Below, piece by piece: positions 28,230 to 37,016 of a stretch of 64,000 nucleotides of DNA. A program made the translations under genes and the position numbers. Source of the DNA: Flavobacterium aciduliphilum (lineage in GTDB: Bacteria > Bacteroidota > Bacteroidia > Flavobacteriales > Flavobacteriaceae); assembly GCF_003268855.1 (NCBI RefSeq), contig NZ_QLSZ01000007.1, forward strand, positions 82,802-146,801, given 5' to 3'. The notes below the pieces were generated by a model, which ran no database searches, was not told where the DNA came from, and was given only the letters and a program-made list of their open reading frames with translations. The first letter of the stretch is position 1; every line of letters starts with the position of its first letter.

Positions 28230-28273
28230 TTCAGAAATTATGCCAACCTAATTTGCCTGACATAATTTCAGAA
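28230..28273. promoter_or_regulatory. Inverted repeat (13 bp arms, 18-bp spacer) upstream of groES; candidate operator
   Basis: On the + strand TTCAGAAATTATG at 28230-28242 and CATAATTTCAGAA at 28261-28273 are inverted copies with one mismatch in 13. The repeat sits 46-89 bp before the groES ATG, where a heat-shock operator is expected. It is not CIRCE, which has 9-bp arms of different sequence. Confidence 0.6.
28231..28246 (-). promoter_or_regulatory. Sigma-54-like -24/-12 element before groES
   Basis: Read on the - strand it is TTGGCATAATTTCTGA: GG followed by exactly ten bases and GA, against the consensus GG-N10-GC with TTGGCA at -24. The predicted start near 28219 gives a 35-base leader. 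The -12 C is replaced by A, so this is tentative. Confidence 0.4.
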
Positions 28274-28301
28274 CACCAAGTACAATTTGACAGAAATAAA
28301 A

Positions 28302-28326
28302 AAGTCTCGAGGGGTTCTCGAGACTT
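28302..28326 (-). terminator. Terminator of the miaB-secG operon
   Basis: AAGTCTCGAG, loop GGGTT, CTCGAGACTT is a perfect 10-bp stem 18 bp after the secG stop. On the - strand it is followed by TTTTTTATTT. Confidence 0.9.
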
Positions 28327-28344
28327 AAAACTATTTTGTGAAAA

Positions 28345-28695
28345 TTATTTCTTTTCTGTTTTAGAAGCTGGCGCTGCTGGAGTGCTACTCGTTTTAGGCG
28401 CTGCCGTTTCGGTTTTCTTTGCTTCCGATTGCGAAGAGTCAATGATTTTTTTATTGTCGTTTAAACTTCCAGTAAAACTTAAACTAGATAACAAAACCAA
28501 TGCAATTAGAGTGCCTCCTAAAACCCATGTGCTTTTGTCTAAAAAGTCTGTGGTTTTTTGAACGCCTCCTAATTGTTGCGATCCGCTAATTGATGATGAT
28601 AATCCTCCTCCTTTTGGGTTTTGTACCATTACTACGATGATTAGTAAAAAACAAACGATGGTGATTAATACTAAAAAGATTGTAAATGTGCTCAT
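28345..28695 (-). CDS. secG: Preprotein translocase subunit SecG
   Basis: This 116-residue protein has two membrane helices (about 3-24 and 57-76) flanking the conserved cytoplasmic loop MVQNPKGGGLSSSISG, and a low-complexity Lys/Ala/Thr/Pro-rich tail. SecG assists SecYEA-driven export. It starts 2 bp after the TPR gene and ends the operon before a strong terminator. The C-terminal tail is longer than in Escherichia coli but usual for Bacteroidota. Confidence 0.95.
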   Translation of the reverse strand: MSTFTIFLVLITIVCFLLIIVVMVQNPKGGGLSSSISGSQQLGGVQKTTDFLDKSTWVLGGTLIALVLLSSLSFTGSLNDNKKIIDSSQSEAKKTETAAPKTSSTPAAPASKTEKK

Positions 28696-28697
28696 TG

Positions 28698-29504
28698 TTA
28701 ACTATTGTTGTTTTGTTGTAAATTTTTAATATCTGATATTCGGTCTGCAAAGAAACTACTTTTTTCTGGATATTTCAAAATTAATATTTCATAAGCTTGA
28801 ATTGCTTTCGAATATTTCTTTTGTTCCAAATAAACTTTTGCCAATGTTTCCGTCATTAAATAGGACTTATCCTCAATTTCTGGAATCAAAATAGGAGTAG
28901 AGGTGTCTTTTTTTACGGGTGAAATTTTTGGATTTGTTTCGATAAATTTATCAATTATGGCCAGTTTTTTCTTTTTAATCGCTTCTTCTTCTGATGTTTT
29001 TTCTTCTCGTTCAATGGGCTTTAGGCGTGAAAGTTGGAGCCATTCTTGAAAGGAATGTTTTTCTGTCTTTGTGAAATCTAAGGGTTTGCCCAATTCTAGC
29101 TTTTCTTCAAGTTTTTCCTTAGGGTTCGATTGTTTAATAGACAACATTATAGAGTGTTGTAACGCATCTGCATCATTGCGCTCTATTTTTACCTCTTCGC
29201 TTTCTATGACATCGATGTTGAGCAATTCTGCAATTTTTTGGTCATATAACCCACTTTGAATGGTTTTAAAATGGTCGGCAGTAATAAAATCAAACAAAAC
29301 ACTTCGGTCTGTTGTATAAGCAGCTGCAATTTTTAGAGCATAGTTGTATTTAAAACTATCCTGATTATACAAGTGTTTTAATCGCAAGACTCTGGCGCTT
29401 TGAAAATAGGGAAATTCATCTACTATTTTTTTCAATCCATTACTGAGTCGCTCGTTTAAGGCGTCTGGCTTATTGATGATATAGGTGTAATCGGAACTAT
29501 TCAT
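28698..29504 (-). CDS. TPR-repeat protein of unknown function
   Basis: This 268-residue cytoplasmic protein has an N-terminal helical domain beginning MNSSDYTYIINKPD and including FPYFQSARVLRLKHLYN. A Lys/Glu-rich middle follows, and a C-terminal TPR-like segment TLAKVYLEQKKYSKAIQAYEILILKYPEKSSFFADRI. It lies 1 bp after lptE and 2 bp before secG. I recognise this arrangement from other flavobacteria, where the gene is annotated only as hypothetical or TPR. A role in envelope assembly is suggested by its neighbours only. Confidence 0.75.
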   Translation of the reverse strand: MNSSDYTYIINKPDALNERLSNGLKKIVDEFPYFQSARVLRLKHLYNQDSFKYNYALKIAAAYTTDRSVLFDFITADHFKTIQSGLYDQKIAELLNIDVIESEEVKIERNDADALQHSIMLSIKQSNPKEKLEEKLELGKPLDFTKTEKHSFQEWLQLSRLKPIEREEKTSEEEAIKKKKLAIIDKFIETNPKISPVKKDTSTPILIPEIEDKSYLMTETLAKVYLEQKKYSKAIQAYEILILKYPEKSSFFADRISDIKNLQQNNNS

Positions 29505-29505
29505 A

Positions 29506-30009
29506 CTACCATTTGGCTAGCGATTGATTGAAAATATCTTGTGTGATTCTCTCGAAAATTACATCTAAAGCAGCAGTCAACGAGGCACCTGTAAGTTGTT
29601 GGTCGCCTGCATAGTCATAATAAAATGAAAAGGGCTTTTCAAAATTTTCCTTATCGTCTTTTCGATTCACAAATCGTACGTTTATAGTAATAGTCAGTCT
29701 GTTTTGTGCAGCAGTTTGACTTGCTGTTGCTGCCATTGGGGTGATGTTATAACCAGTTATTTCTCCCTCATACATTAAATCACCATTGGTATTCGTCAAA
29801 TTTAAATTGGTTTGATTTTGAAGAATTTCCTGAAGTTTCAAAGTGAACGTACGTTCAATACCCGGTTGTACCAAAGGCGCATTGTTGTGAAAATAATTCA
29901 CTTGAAACGTCTTGGCATCAATTTTTCCTGTTCCCGTAAAATTATAAAAACCGCAACTTGAAAAAGTAAGTGCGACTACAACTAACAGAATATGCTTCAT
30001 TTTTTTCAT
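29506..30009 (-). CDS. lptE: LptE-type LPS assembly lipoprotein
   Basis: This 167-residue protein has a lipoprotein signal LVVVALTFSSC with Cys near residue 19, followed by GFYNFTGTGKIDAKTFQV and a beta-strand pattern with GEITGYNI and a C-terminal helix ending QDIFNQSLAKW. The Bacteroidota LptE family partners LptD in the outer membrane to place lipopolysaccharide. Two starts, 30009 and 30000, are possible. It follows the sigma-54 activator gene by 42 bp. Confidence 0.85.
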   Translation of the reverse strand: MKKMKHILLVVVALTFSSCGFYNFTGTGKIDAKTFQVNYFHNNAPLVQPGIERTFTLKLQEILQNQTNLNLTNTNGDLMYEGEITGYNITPMAATASQTAAQNRLTITINVRFVNRKDDKENFEKPFSFYYDYAGDQQLTGASLTAALDVIFERITQDIFNQSLAKW

Positions 30010-30051
30010 TCGTTCTAAAAGCCAAAGATAGTTTTTTTAAAATAAAGTGCT

Positions 30052-31314
30052 TTATAAATCGTATTGCTTTATTTTTCGATATAGGGTTCTCTCGGAAATA
30101 CCGAGTTCTTCGGCGGCAATTTTACGTTTCCCTTTATTGCGTTCTAAAGCTTTTTTTATCAATTCGATTTCCTTGGCTTCCAAACTTAGGGTTTCTTCTT
30201 CTTCGACGGTTTCTGCAAAAAGATATTGATTGTTGTCTTCATCTTCCTCAATATAATTTTCATGAGTGACGGTTGCGTGCGTGGGCATCACTTCCACTCT
30301 TGGTTTTTCTTCAAAGAACGACTCTTCCTCGGGTTTTCCATAGATTTTCTGAATCAAACTTGGATTAATATCTTGAACTTTAGTTCCGTTTTTCATCAAC
30401 TCTAAGGTGAGCTTTTTCAAATCATTTAAATCGCTTTTCATGTCGAAAAGCACTTTGTATAAAATATCCCGTTCCGTGGAAAAATCGGAGTCACTTTTTT
30501 TATCCTTTATAACACTCGGAAGTTGACTGCCTTCTTGTGGCAAATACGAAAACAGCGTTTGCGCAGAAATATCTCGTTTGGTTTCTAAAACTGAAATTTG
30601 CTCAGCAACATTGCGTAATTGACGAATGTTTCCACTCCAACGATAATTTAATAAATATGCAATAGCATTATCTTCTAATTTGATAGCTGGCATTTTGTAT
30701 TTGTGAGCAAAATCGGAGGCAAATTTTCTAAACAACAAATGAATGTCCTCTTTTCGGTCCCGTAGTGGAGGCAACCCGATTTCAACCGTACTCAAACGAT
30801 AGTATAAGTCTTCACGGAATTTTCCTTTTTCTATGGCGTCAAACATATTAACATTGGTAGCTGCTACAATGCGTACGTTTGTTTTTTGTACTTGAGACGA
30901 ACCGACTTTGATGAATTCACCATTCTCCAAAACACGTAGTAAACGAACTTGTGTTGTAAGTGGTAATTCGCCCACTTCATCCAGAAAGATAGTTCCTCCG
31001 TTGGCTACTTCAAAATACCCTTCACGGGTAGCTGTAGCTCCAGTAAAAGACCCTTTTTCGTGTCCAAAAAGTTCACTATCAATAGTTCCTTCTGGAATAG
31101 CACCACAGTTTACAGCGATGTACTTGCCGTGTTTGCGATGCGAAAGCGAATGGATGATTTTTGGAATACTTTCTTTTCCCACACCACTTTCTCCTACAAC
31201 CAATACCGAAATATCAGTAGGCGCTACTTGAATGGCTTTCTCCACGGCACGATTGAGTTTTGGATCATTTCCAATAATTTCAAATCGTTGTTTTATGTTT
31301 TGAACGGATTCCAT
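30052..31314 (-). CDS. Sigma-54-interacting AAA+ transcriptional activator, no receiver domain
   Basis: Residues about 12-245 form the AAA+ domain with Walker A GESGVGKES at 41-49, sigma-54 loop GSFTGA at 88-93 (canonical GAFTGA has Ala as the second residue), Walker B GTIFLDEVGELP and arginine-finger region. A Fis-type helix-turn-helix ends the protein (IAAEELGISERTLYRKIKQ). There is no N-terminal receiver, GAF or PAS domain, so regulation must come from the linker, expression level or a partner. The gene sits between miaB and lptE, a conserved flavobacterial arrangement, and could control envelope-stress genes; its targets are unknown. Confidence 0.9.
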   Translation of the reverse strand: MESVQNIKQRFEIIGNDPKLNRAVEKAIQVAPTDISVLVVGESGVGKESIPKIIHSLSHRKHGKYIAVNCGAIPEGTIDSELFGHEKGSFTGATATREGYFEVANGGTIFLDEVGELPLTTQVRLLRVLENGEFIKVGSSQVQKTNVRIVAATNVNMFDAIEKGKFREDLYYRLSTVEIGLPPLRDRKEDIHLLFRKFASDFAHKYKMPAIKLEDNAIAYLLNYRWSGNIRQLRNVAEQISVLETKRDISAQTLFSYLPQEGSQLPSVIKDKKSDSDFSTERDILYKVLFDMKSDLNDLKKLTLELMKNGTKVQDINPSLIQKIYGKPEEESFFEEKPRVEVMPTHATVTHENYIEEDEDNNQYLFAETVEEEETLSLEAKEIELIKKALERNKGKRKIAAEELGISERTLYRKIKQYDL

Positions 31315-31333
31315 ATGTAATTTGTGGCTTTAA

Positions 31334-32788
31334 TTAATTGGATTGCATCTCACTAAAACCAACCGCTTCACCAATTAAGGTAGCCGTGGTGCAATCAGTT
31401 ACTTTAACCAAAACGAAATCACCAACTTTATAATTTTCTTTTGGGAACACCGTAACGACATTCTCAGAAATTCTACCACTCCAATGCGCATCGGATTTTT
31501 TTGATTCTTTTTCAATCAACACTTCAACAGTTTCGCCTAAAAAACGAGCAGTTCTTTTTTCACTTAACTTTTGCTGTAAATCAACGATCTCTTGTAATCT
31601 ACTTTTCTTAACCTCTTCGGGAACATCGTCATCCATTTTTCGGGCGGCCAATGTACCAGGACGCTCTGAATAGGCAAACATATAGCCAAAATCATATTCC
31701 ACATATTCCATCAACGATAACGTGTCTTGATGGTCTTCTTCAGTTTCAGTTGGAAATCCAGCAATCATATCTTGAGAAATCGAACAATCAGGAATAATAC
31801 GTTTGATATTGTCAATCAAAGCCATATATTCTTCACGAGTATGTTGACGGTTCATTTCCTTTAAAATTCTTGTACTTCCACTTTGTACGGGTAGATGGAT
31901 GTAGTTACATACATTTGGATATTTAGCAATAACATGCAATACTTCTTCGTGCATGTCCTGAGGATTGGATGTCGAAAAGCGAAAACGCATCTTCGGAAAG
32001 TGTATCGCGCACATTTCTAATAGTTGCGCAAAGTCAACCGCTGTAGCTTTTTGCATCTCGGTTGCTTTGTCAAAGTCTTTTTTCAAGCCACCACCATACC
32101 ACAAGTAACTGTCAACATTCTGACCCAAAAGACATACTTCTTTATACCCTTTAGCCCATAAATCTTGAATTTCTTCCATAATACTTTGTGGTTCTCGGCT
32201 GCGTTCACGACCCCGCGTAAAAGGCACCACGCAAAACGTACACATATTGTCACATCCGCGAGTAATTGAAACAAAAGCATTGACACCATTGCTGTTCAAG
32301 CGAACGGGTGCTACATCACCATAGGTTTCTTCTTTCGACAGAATTACATTGATGGCATCACGACCTTCTTCCACTTCTTTCAAAAGATTGGGTAAATCCT
32401 TATAAGCATCTGGACCTACCACCATATCTACAATTTTCTCTTGCTCTAAAAATTGGTCTTTCAATCGCTCGGCCATACAACCCAAAACGCCCACTTTCAT
32501 GCTCGGATTAATACTGCGTTTTACTGCATTGTATTTTTCCAAACGCTTGCGAATGGTTTGCTCGGCTTTATCTCTAATCGAACAGGTGTTAACCAAAACC
32601 AAATCGGCTTCTTCCAAGTTTTGAGTCGTATTGTATCCTTGTTCTGTCAATATTGAAGCTACAATTTCACTGTCTGAAAAGTTCATGGCACAACCATAAC
32701 TTTCAATAAATAACTTTTTAGAATTTTCTGCTTTTTGCTCGAGTACAAGACTTGTTCCTTGTTTTTCTTCGTTTATTTCCTTTTCCAT
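31334..32788 (-). CDS. miaB: tRNA-2-methylthio-N6-dimethylallyladenosine synthase (MiaB)
   Basis: At 484 residues it carries the three-part MiaB layout: an N-terminal UPF0004 domain with Cys33 (YGCAMN), Cys69 (NTCSIRD) and Cys104 (GCMAERL) for the auxiliary cluster; a radical SAM domain with [12 protein letters not shown]; and a C-terminal TRAM domain. It methylthiolates i6A37 of tRNAs. The first 20 residues are extra and acidic. It heads the operon to secG, with a good promoter about 45 bp upstream. Confidence 0.95.
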   Translation of the reverse strand: MEKEINEEKQGTSLVLEQKAENSKKLFIESYGCAMNFSDSEIVASILTEQGYNTTQNLEEADLVLVNTCSIRDKAEQTIRKRLEKYNAVKRSINPSMKVGVLGCMAERLKDQFLEQEKIVDMVVGPDAYKDLPNLLKEVEEGRDAINVILSKEETYGDVAPVRLNSNGVNAFVSITRGCDNMCTFCVVPFTRGRERSREPQSIMEEIQDLWAKGYKEVCLLGQNVDSYLWYGGGLKKDFDKATEMQKATAVDFAQLLEMCAIHFPKMRFRFSTSNPQDMHEEVLHVIAKYPNVCNYIHLPVQSGSTRILKEMNRQHTREEYMALIDNIKRIIPDCSISQDMIAGFPTETEEDHQDTLSLMEYVEYDFGYMFAYSERPGTLAARKMDDDVPEEVKKSRLQEIVDLQQKLSEKRTARFLGETVEVLIEKESKKSDAHWSGRISENVVTVFPKENYKVGDFVLVKVTDCTTATLIGEAVGFSEMQSN

Positions 32789-32836
32789 GTATGCTGAAAT
32801 TATCTCAGGATCTGTTTAGATATTGTTTTTCAAATG

Positions 32837-32868
32837 CAAAGATAATACTAAATTAGGAAAACTGACAA
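32837..32868 (-). promoter_or_regulatory. Promoter of the miaB operon
   Basis: On the - strand TTG at 32868-32866, a 21-bp spacer and TATCTTTG at 32844-32837 fit the flavobacterial consensus. The predicted start is about 45 bp before the miaB ATG. Confidence 0.7.
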
Positions 32869-32935
32869 GATGACAGATAATGTTTAACATACTTTTTTAT
32901 ATGTAGCGAATCGCTTGGGTATTTTTAAAAACCAT

Positions 32936-33032
32936 ATTCCCGCTTTCGTTACAATTTTTTTGTCACTCTTGTTTGGAGGTGTTGTGTGAGTTTCCTCTTC
33001 TACAAAAAAAAATTTCACTTCAATCGGGGCTA
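32936..33032. repeat. Dispersed flavobacterial intergenic element, copy 1
   Basis: The ends ATTCCCGCTTTCG (32936-32948) and CTTCAATCGGGGCTA (33018-33032) recur, in the same orientation, at 63643-63688. The interior is unrelated to coding sequence and contains poly-A and poly-T. From memory, similar CGGGGCTA/CCCGCTTTC-bounded elements are common between genes in Flavobacterium. The rest of the 383-bp divergent gap holds only the miaB and topA promoters. Confidence 0.7.
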
Positions 33033-33145
33033 GATTGTATTTTTTTTGCAAAATTCAATACTAGGCAACAAGAACTGTTTTTTAAATCGAAGGGAATTTT
33101 AATGCTAAAATAATTTTCAAAATCTCAAAATTTAAAAAAAACCTA

Positions 33146-33153
33146 TACTTTTG
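33146..33153 (+). promoter_or_regulatory. Probable -7 box of topA
   Basis: TACTTTTG matches TAnnTTTG and lies 18 bp before the topA ATG at 33172, as in era, der and rpe. No convincing TTG at -33 is visible. Confidence 0.55.
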
Positions 33154-33171
33154 CGAACAAATTATCACCCT

Positions 33172-35658
33172 ATGGCTAAAAATTTAGTAATCGTTGAGTC
33201 ACCCGCTAAAGCAAAAACTATTGAAAAATTTCTAGGTTCTGACTATCAAGTAGAATCGAGTTATGGACATATTGCAGATTTGCCTTCCAAAGAAATTGGC
33301 GTGGATGTGCTCAACGGATTCAAACCTAAATATGAAGTATCACCCGACAAAAAAGCGTTGGTGACGAAGTTGAAAGGATTAGCCAAAAGTGCAGAAATGG
33401 TTTGGTTGGCTTCCGATGAGGATCGTGAGGGAGAAGCCATTTCTTGGCATTTGTCTGAGGAATTGAACTTAAATCCAAACAAAACAAAACGAATCGTTTT
33501 TCATGAGATTACCAAATCGGCGATTCAAAAAGCAATTGAAAATCCTAGAGGAATTGACTATAATTTGGTCAATGCCCAACAAGCCCGTAGGGTACTAGAC
33601 CGTTTGGTAGGATACGAATTGTCGCCCGTTCTTTGGAAAAAAGTAAAAGGAGGTTTGTCAGCAGGTCGTGTTCAATCAGTTTCTGTTCGATTAATAGTTG
33701 AAAGAGAACGTGAAATTCAAGACTTCAAAGCAGAAGCTTCCTACAGTGTGAGTGCAGAGTTCACCAATGAAGCAGGAAAAACATTCAAAGCCAAATTGCC
33801 CAAGAATTTTACTACTCAAAAAGAAGTGGAAGCGTTTCTAAATAAAAATATAGGAGCAAGTTATAAGGTAGGTGATTTGGAAACAAAGCCTACTAAGAAA
33901 TCACCAGCAGCGCCATTTACAACGTCTACGTTGCAACAAGAAGCTGCTAGAAAATTATATTTGCCAGTAGGTATTACTATGCAAATTGCACAACGTTTGT
34001 ATGAGGCAGGACTGATAACCTACATGAGAACAGACAGCGTCAATCTTTCGCAAGAAGCGATGGCAGCAGCTCAAGCAGAAATCACGAGTTATTACGGAAA
34101 AGAGTTTTCTAAACCAAGAAGTTTCAATACTAAATCAAAAGGAGCACAAGAAGCGCACGAAGCCATTCGTCCTACTGATATGTCGCGACATACGGTGCCT
34201 TTAGAACGAGACCAAGCCCGATTGTATGAACTCATTTGGAAACGCACGTTGGCTTCACAAATGAGTGATGCCGAATTGGAACGCACAAATGTTAAAATAG
34301 AAAGCAATACACACTCAGAATTATTTACAGCAACAGGTGAAGTAATCAAATTTGAAGGTTTTTTAAAAGTATATCTTGAAGGGAATGATGACGATGAAGA
34401 AGAACAAGAAGGAATGTTGCCTGCTTTAAAAAGTAATGAGAAACTAGTAGCCAATTATATTACAGCTACGGAACGTTTTTCAAGACCGCCTAGTCGTTAT
34501 ACAGAAGCTTCATTGGTTAAGAAATTAGAAGAATTAGGAATCGGAAGGCCTTCCACCTATGCGCCAACCATTTCTACAATAATTGTTAGAACCTATGTTG
34601 AAAAAGGAAGTTTTGAAGGAACTGAACGTAAATATACCCAACTCACACTAAAAGAGGCTGAAGTTAAGACGCAAGTTTTAACAGAAGTCACGGGTTCAGA
34701 TAAGGGAAAATTGGTGCCAACAGATATCGGAATTATTGTGAATGATTTTTTAGTGAAAAATTTTGAAACAATTTTAGACTATAATTTTACAGCAAAGGTT
34801 GAGCAGGATTTTGATGAAATTGCTGAAGGTACGGTCGATTGGGCAAAAATGATGAATGATTTCTATTCTCATTTTCATCCAAATGTAGTGGATGTTGAAA
34901 AGAATGCCGACAGAGAAAGTGGTGAGCGTATTTTAGGAAAACATCCTGTTTCTGGAAAACAAGTGTCGGTACGTTTGGGTAAATTTGGTCCTATGGCTCA
35001 AATAGGAGACGCAGAGGATGAGGACAAGCAATTTGCAAGTTTACGTCAAGATCAAAATATTGGAAATATTTCGCTAGAAGAAGTGTTGGATTTATTTTTA
35101 CTTCCAAAACAGTTAGGAACTTATCAAGGCGAATCGATTGAGGTAAATAACGGACGTTTTGGGCCCTATGTGCGTTTTGGTAAACAGTTTATTTCCTTGC
35201 CTAAAGGTGTTGAACCTCTCGATGTATCGTTGGAAGATGCCAAAAAACTAATAGATGAAAAAACCCAGGCCGATGCGCCTATAGCTATGTACGAAAACAT
35301 GCCCGTTCAAAAAGGAGTTGGACGTTTCGGACCATTTATTAAATGGAATGGCATGTTTATTAATGTGAGTAAAAAATACGATTTCGATCGCTTGTCGCAA
35401 ACAGATATCAACGAACTTATTGAGGAAAAGCAGCAAAAAGAAGTTGATAAAGTAATTCACAATTGGCAAGCTGAAGGGATTCGTGTGGAAAAAGCCCGAT
35501 GGGGACGTAGCGTGATTTTAAAAGGGAAAATAAAAATTGAATTGAGTAAAGATGTAGATGCAGGAGCATTAACTCTAGTTGCAGTTCAAGAAATGATTGA
35601 AAAGAAAGCTCCTGCAAAAAAGACTCCAGCAAAAAAAACGTCCACAAAAAAGAAATAG
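33172..35658 (+). CDS. topA: DNA topoisomerase I
   Basis: The ATG at 33172 gives 828 residues starting MAKNLVIVESPAKAKTIEKF, the TOPRIM glycine/acidic motif. The segment LITYMRTDSVNLS holds the active-site Tyr, followed by RYTEASLVKKLEELGIGRPSTYAPT. C-terminal repeats replace classical zinc fingers (HPVSGKQVSVRLGKFGPM and related) and a Lys/Thr/Pro-rich tail AKKTPAKKTSTKKK ends the protein, as often in Bacteroidota. It relaxes negative supercoils. An extension seven codons upstream is not needed. The next gene starts 3 bp after the stop. Confidence 0.97.
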   Translation: MAKNLVIVESPAKAKTIEKFLGSDYQVESSYGHIADLPSKEIGVDVLNGFKPKYEVSPDKKALVTKLKGLAKSAEMVWLASDEDREGEAISWHLSEELNLNPNKTKRIVFHEITKSAIQKAIENPRGIDYNLVNAQQARRVLDRLVGYELSPVLWKKVKGGLSAGRVQSVSVRLIVEREREIQDFKAEASYSVSAEFTNEAGKTFKAKLPKNFTTQKEVEAFLNKNIGASYKVGDLETKPTKKSPAAPFTTSTLQQEAARKLYLPVGITMQIAQRLYEAGLITYMRTDSVNLSQEAMAAAQAEITSYYGKEFSKPRSFNTKSKGAQEAHEAIRPTDMSRHTVPLERDQARLYELIWKRTLASQMSDAELERTNVKIESNTHSELFTATGEVIKFEGFLKVYLEGNDDDEEEQEGMLPALKSNEKLVANYITATERFSRPPSRYTEASLVKKLEELGIGRPSTYAPTISTIIVRTYVEKGSFEGTERKYTQLTLKEAEVKTQVLTEVTGSDKGKLVPTDIGIIVNDFLVKNFETILDYNFTAKVEQDFDEIAEGTVDWAKMMNDFYSHFHPNVVDVEKNADRESGERILGKHPVSGKQVSVRLGKFGPMAQIGDAEDEDKQFASLRQDQNIGNISLEEVLDLFLLPKQLGTYQGESIEVNNGRFGPYVRFGKQFISLPKGVEPLDVSLEDAKKLIDEKTQADAPIAMYENMPVQKGVGRFGPFIKWNGMFINVSKKYDFDRLSQTDINELIEEKQQKEVDKVIHNWQAEGIRVEKARWGRSVILKGKIKIELSKDVDAGALTLVAVQEMIEKKAPAKKTPAKKTSTKKK

Positions 35659-35661
35659 TAC

Positions 35662-36816
35662 ATGGAATTTGATTTTCTGACCCCTTTAGAGACGGATTTA
35701 ATAATTGATATCAAGCGACTGTCTTCACAACATTTGGCTAATAAAGTAGTTTTTCATACGGAACATGATTTTCCAGATATGAGTCAAGTGCGCATGGCAA
35801 TACTCGGAGTGTTGGAAAATAGAGGCGATGAAAATCGTGCAGGAGCCGATGTGGATTTGACAGATTTTAGAAAAAAAATGTACAGCCTTTTTCCAGGAAA
35901 TTGGAGTCATGGCATAGCAGATCTTGGAGATATTGTTCCAGGAAATTCAAAAGAAGACACCTATTTTGCCGTTCAAAAAGTGGTGTCAAAACTCATAAAG
36001 AGTAATGTTATTCCTATTGTTATAGGAGGAACACAAGACATTACCTATGCATTATATAGGAGTTATGATGTTTTAGAACAGATGGTAAATTTGGTTTCTA
36101 TAGACGCTAAATTTGACTTTGGAAAACAAAGCGATGCGGTTTCTAGTGAATCCTATTTGTCTAAAATAATTTTAGACGAGCCTAATAATTTGTTTAATTT
36201 TAGTAACATCGGATATCAAACCTATTATAATTCTCAAGAGGAAATTGATTTAATAGAGAAATTGTATTTCGATGCCTACCGATTAGGTGAAGTGTGTAAT
36301 TCATTAGCTATTGCCGAGCCCGTATTTAGAGATGCTGATTTGGTTAGTTTAGATATTAATGCGGTGAAATCATCAGATTCAGGAAAAAAAATCGATTTTC
36401 AACCTAATGGATTTAATGGTAAAGAGATTTGTGCACTTTCACGCTATGCAGGAATTAGTGATAAAGTATCATGTTTTGGAATTTTTAATCAAACAGCAAC
36501 CGAGGAAGAGGCTGTTTTGTTGTCACAAATGGTTTGGTATTTTATAGAAGGAGTGCATTATCGTTCCAATGAGTATCCTTTTGGAAGTAAAGAAAATTAT
36601 ACAAAGTATACAGTGCCCTTTGAAGAGGAAGATATTGTTTTCTTTAAAAGTGATAAAACAGATCGATGGTGGATAGAAATTCCTTTTTTTTCAAGCGCAA
36701 GCAATAAATTAAAAAAGAATACGTTATTACCATGTTCACATGAGGATTATTTAGCGGCATGTAATCAGGAAATTCCCGAGCGATGGTGGAAGGCACAGAG
36801 AAAGAATATTTTGTAA
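35662..36816 (+). CDS. Arginase/formimidoylglutamase-fold protein with degenerate metal site
   Basis: This 384-residue protein aligns to ureohydrolases: GVLENRGDENRAGADV near 49-64, IVIGGTQDITYA at 119-130, SIDAKFDFG at 146-154 and SLDINAVKSSD at 229-239. The family motifs are GGxHD, DAHxD and SxDxDxxDP. Here the His residues are Gln125 and Lys150 and the later Asp pair is partly lost, so the binuclear Mn centre is predicted to be broken. It is probably a pseudoenzyme or binds another ligand. It starts 3 bp after topA; gldK follows 200 bp later. Annotation as formimidoylglutamase would be misleading. Confidence 0.8.
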   Translation: MEFDFLTPLETDLIIDIKRLSSQHLANKVVFHTEHDFPDMSQVRMAILGVLENRGDENRAGADVDLTDFRKKMYSLFPGNWSHGIADLGDIVPGNSKEDTYFAVQKVVSKLIKSNVIPIVIGGTQDITYALYRSYDVLEQMVNLVSIDAKFDFGKQSDAVSSESYLSKIILDEPNNLFNFSNIGYQTYYNSQEEIDLIEKLYFDAYRLGEVCNSLAIAEPVFRDADLVSLDINAVKSSDSGKKIDFQPNGFNGKEICALSRYAGISDKVSCFGIFNQTATEEEAVLLSQMVWYFIEGVHYRSNEYPFGSKENYTKYTVPFEEEDIVFFKSDKTDRWWIEIPFFSSASNKLKKNTLLPCSHEDYLAACNQEIPERWWKAQRKNIL

Positions 36817-36851
36817 TCATAAACTGAGATTAGCTTTTTAATTTTATGATT
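36815..36851. repeat. 9-bp inverted repeat after the arginase-like gene
   Basis: AATCATAAA at 36815-36823 and TTTATGATT at 36843-36851 overlap the stop codon region. There is no clear T-run, so this is a weak terminator or an RNA stabiliser. A second hairpin ATTTCGT/ACGAAAT lies at 36903-36922. Confidence 0.4.
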
Positions 36852-37016
36852 AATTGTTTGTATATATTAATAATAGTAGAATAAGGCAATAAAAAGTACT
36901 AAATTTCGTTTTTCTACGAAATAAGTAAATTTTAAGAAATAAATAATTGTTTTTTTCAAAAATAATAAATAGGTTTACGCCCTTAAAAATAAAGAACATA
37001 ATTAACCCAGATTTAT

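Noticed and set aside
28185..28301. CIRCE/HrcA operator before groES
   Set aside because: The CIRCE consensus (9-bp arms, 9-bp spacer) is absent; a different repeat is present and reported instead.
28698..29504. YbgF/CpoB-type Tol-Pal protein
   Set aside because: There is no signal peptide and only one TPR-like repeat is visible, so the Tol-Pal assignment is not supported.
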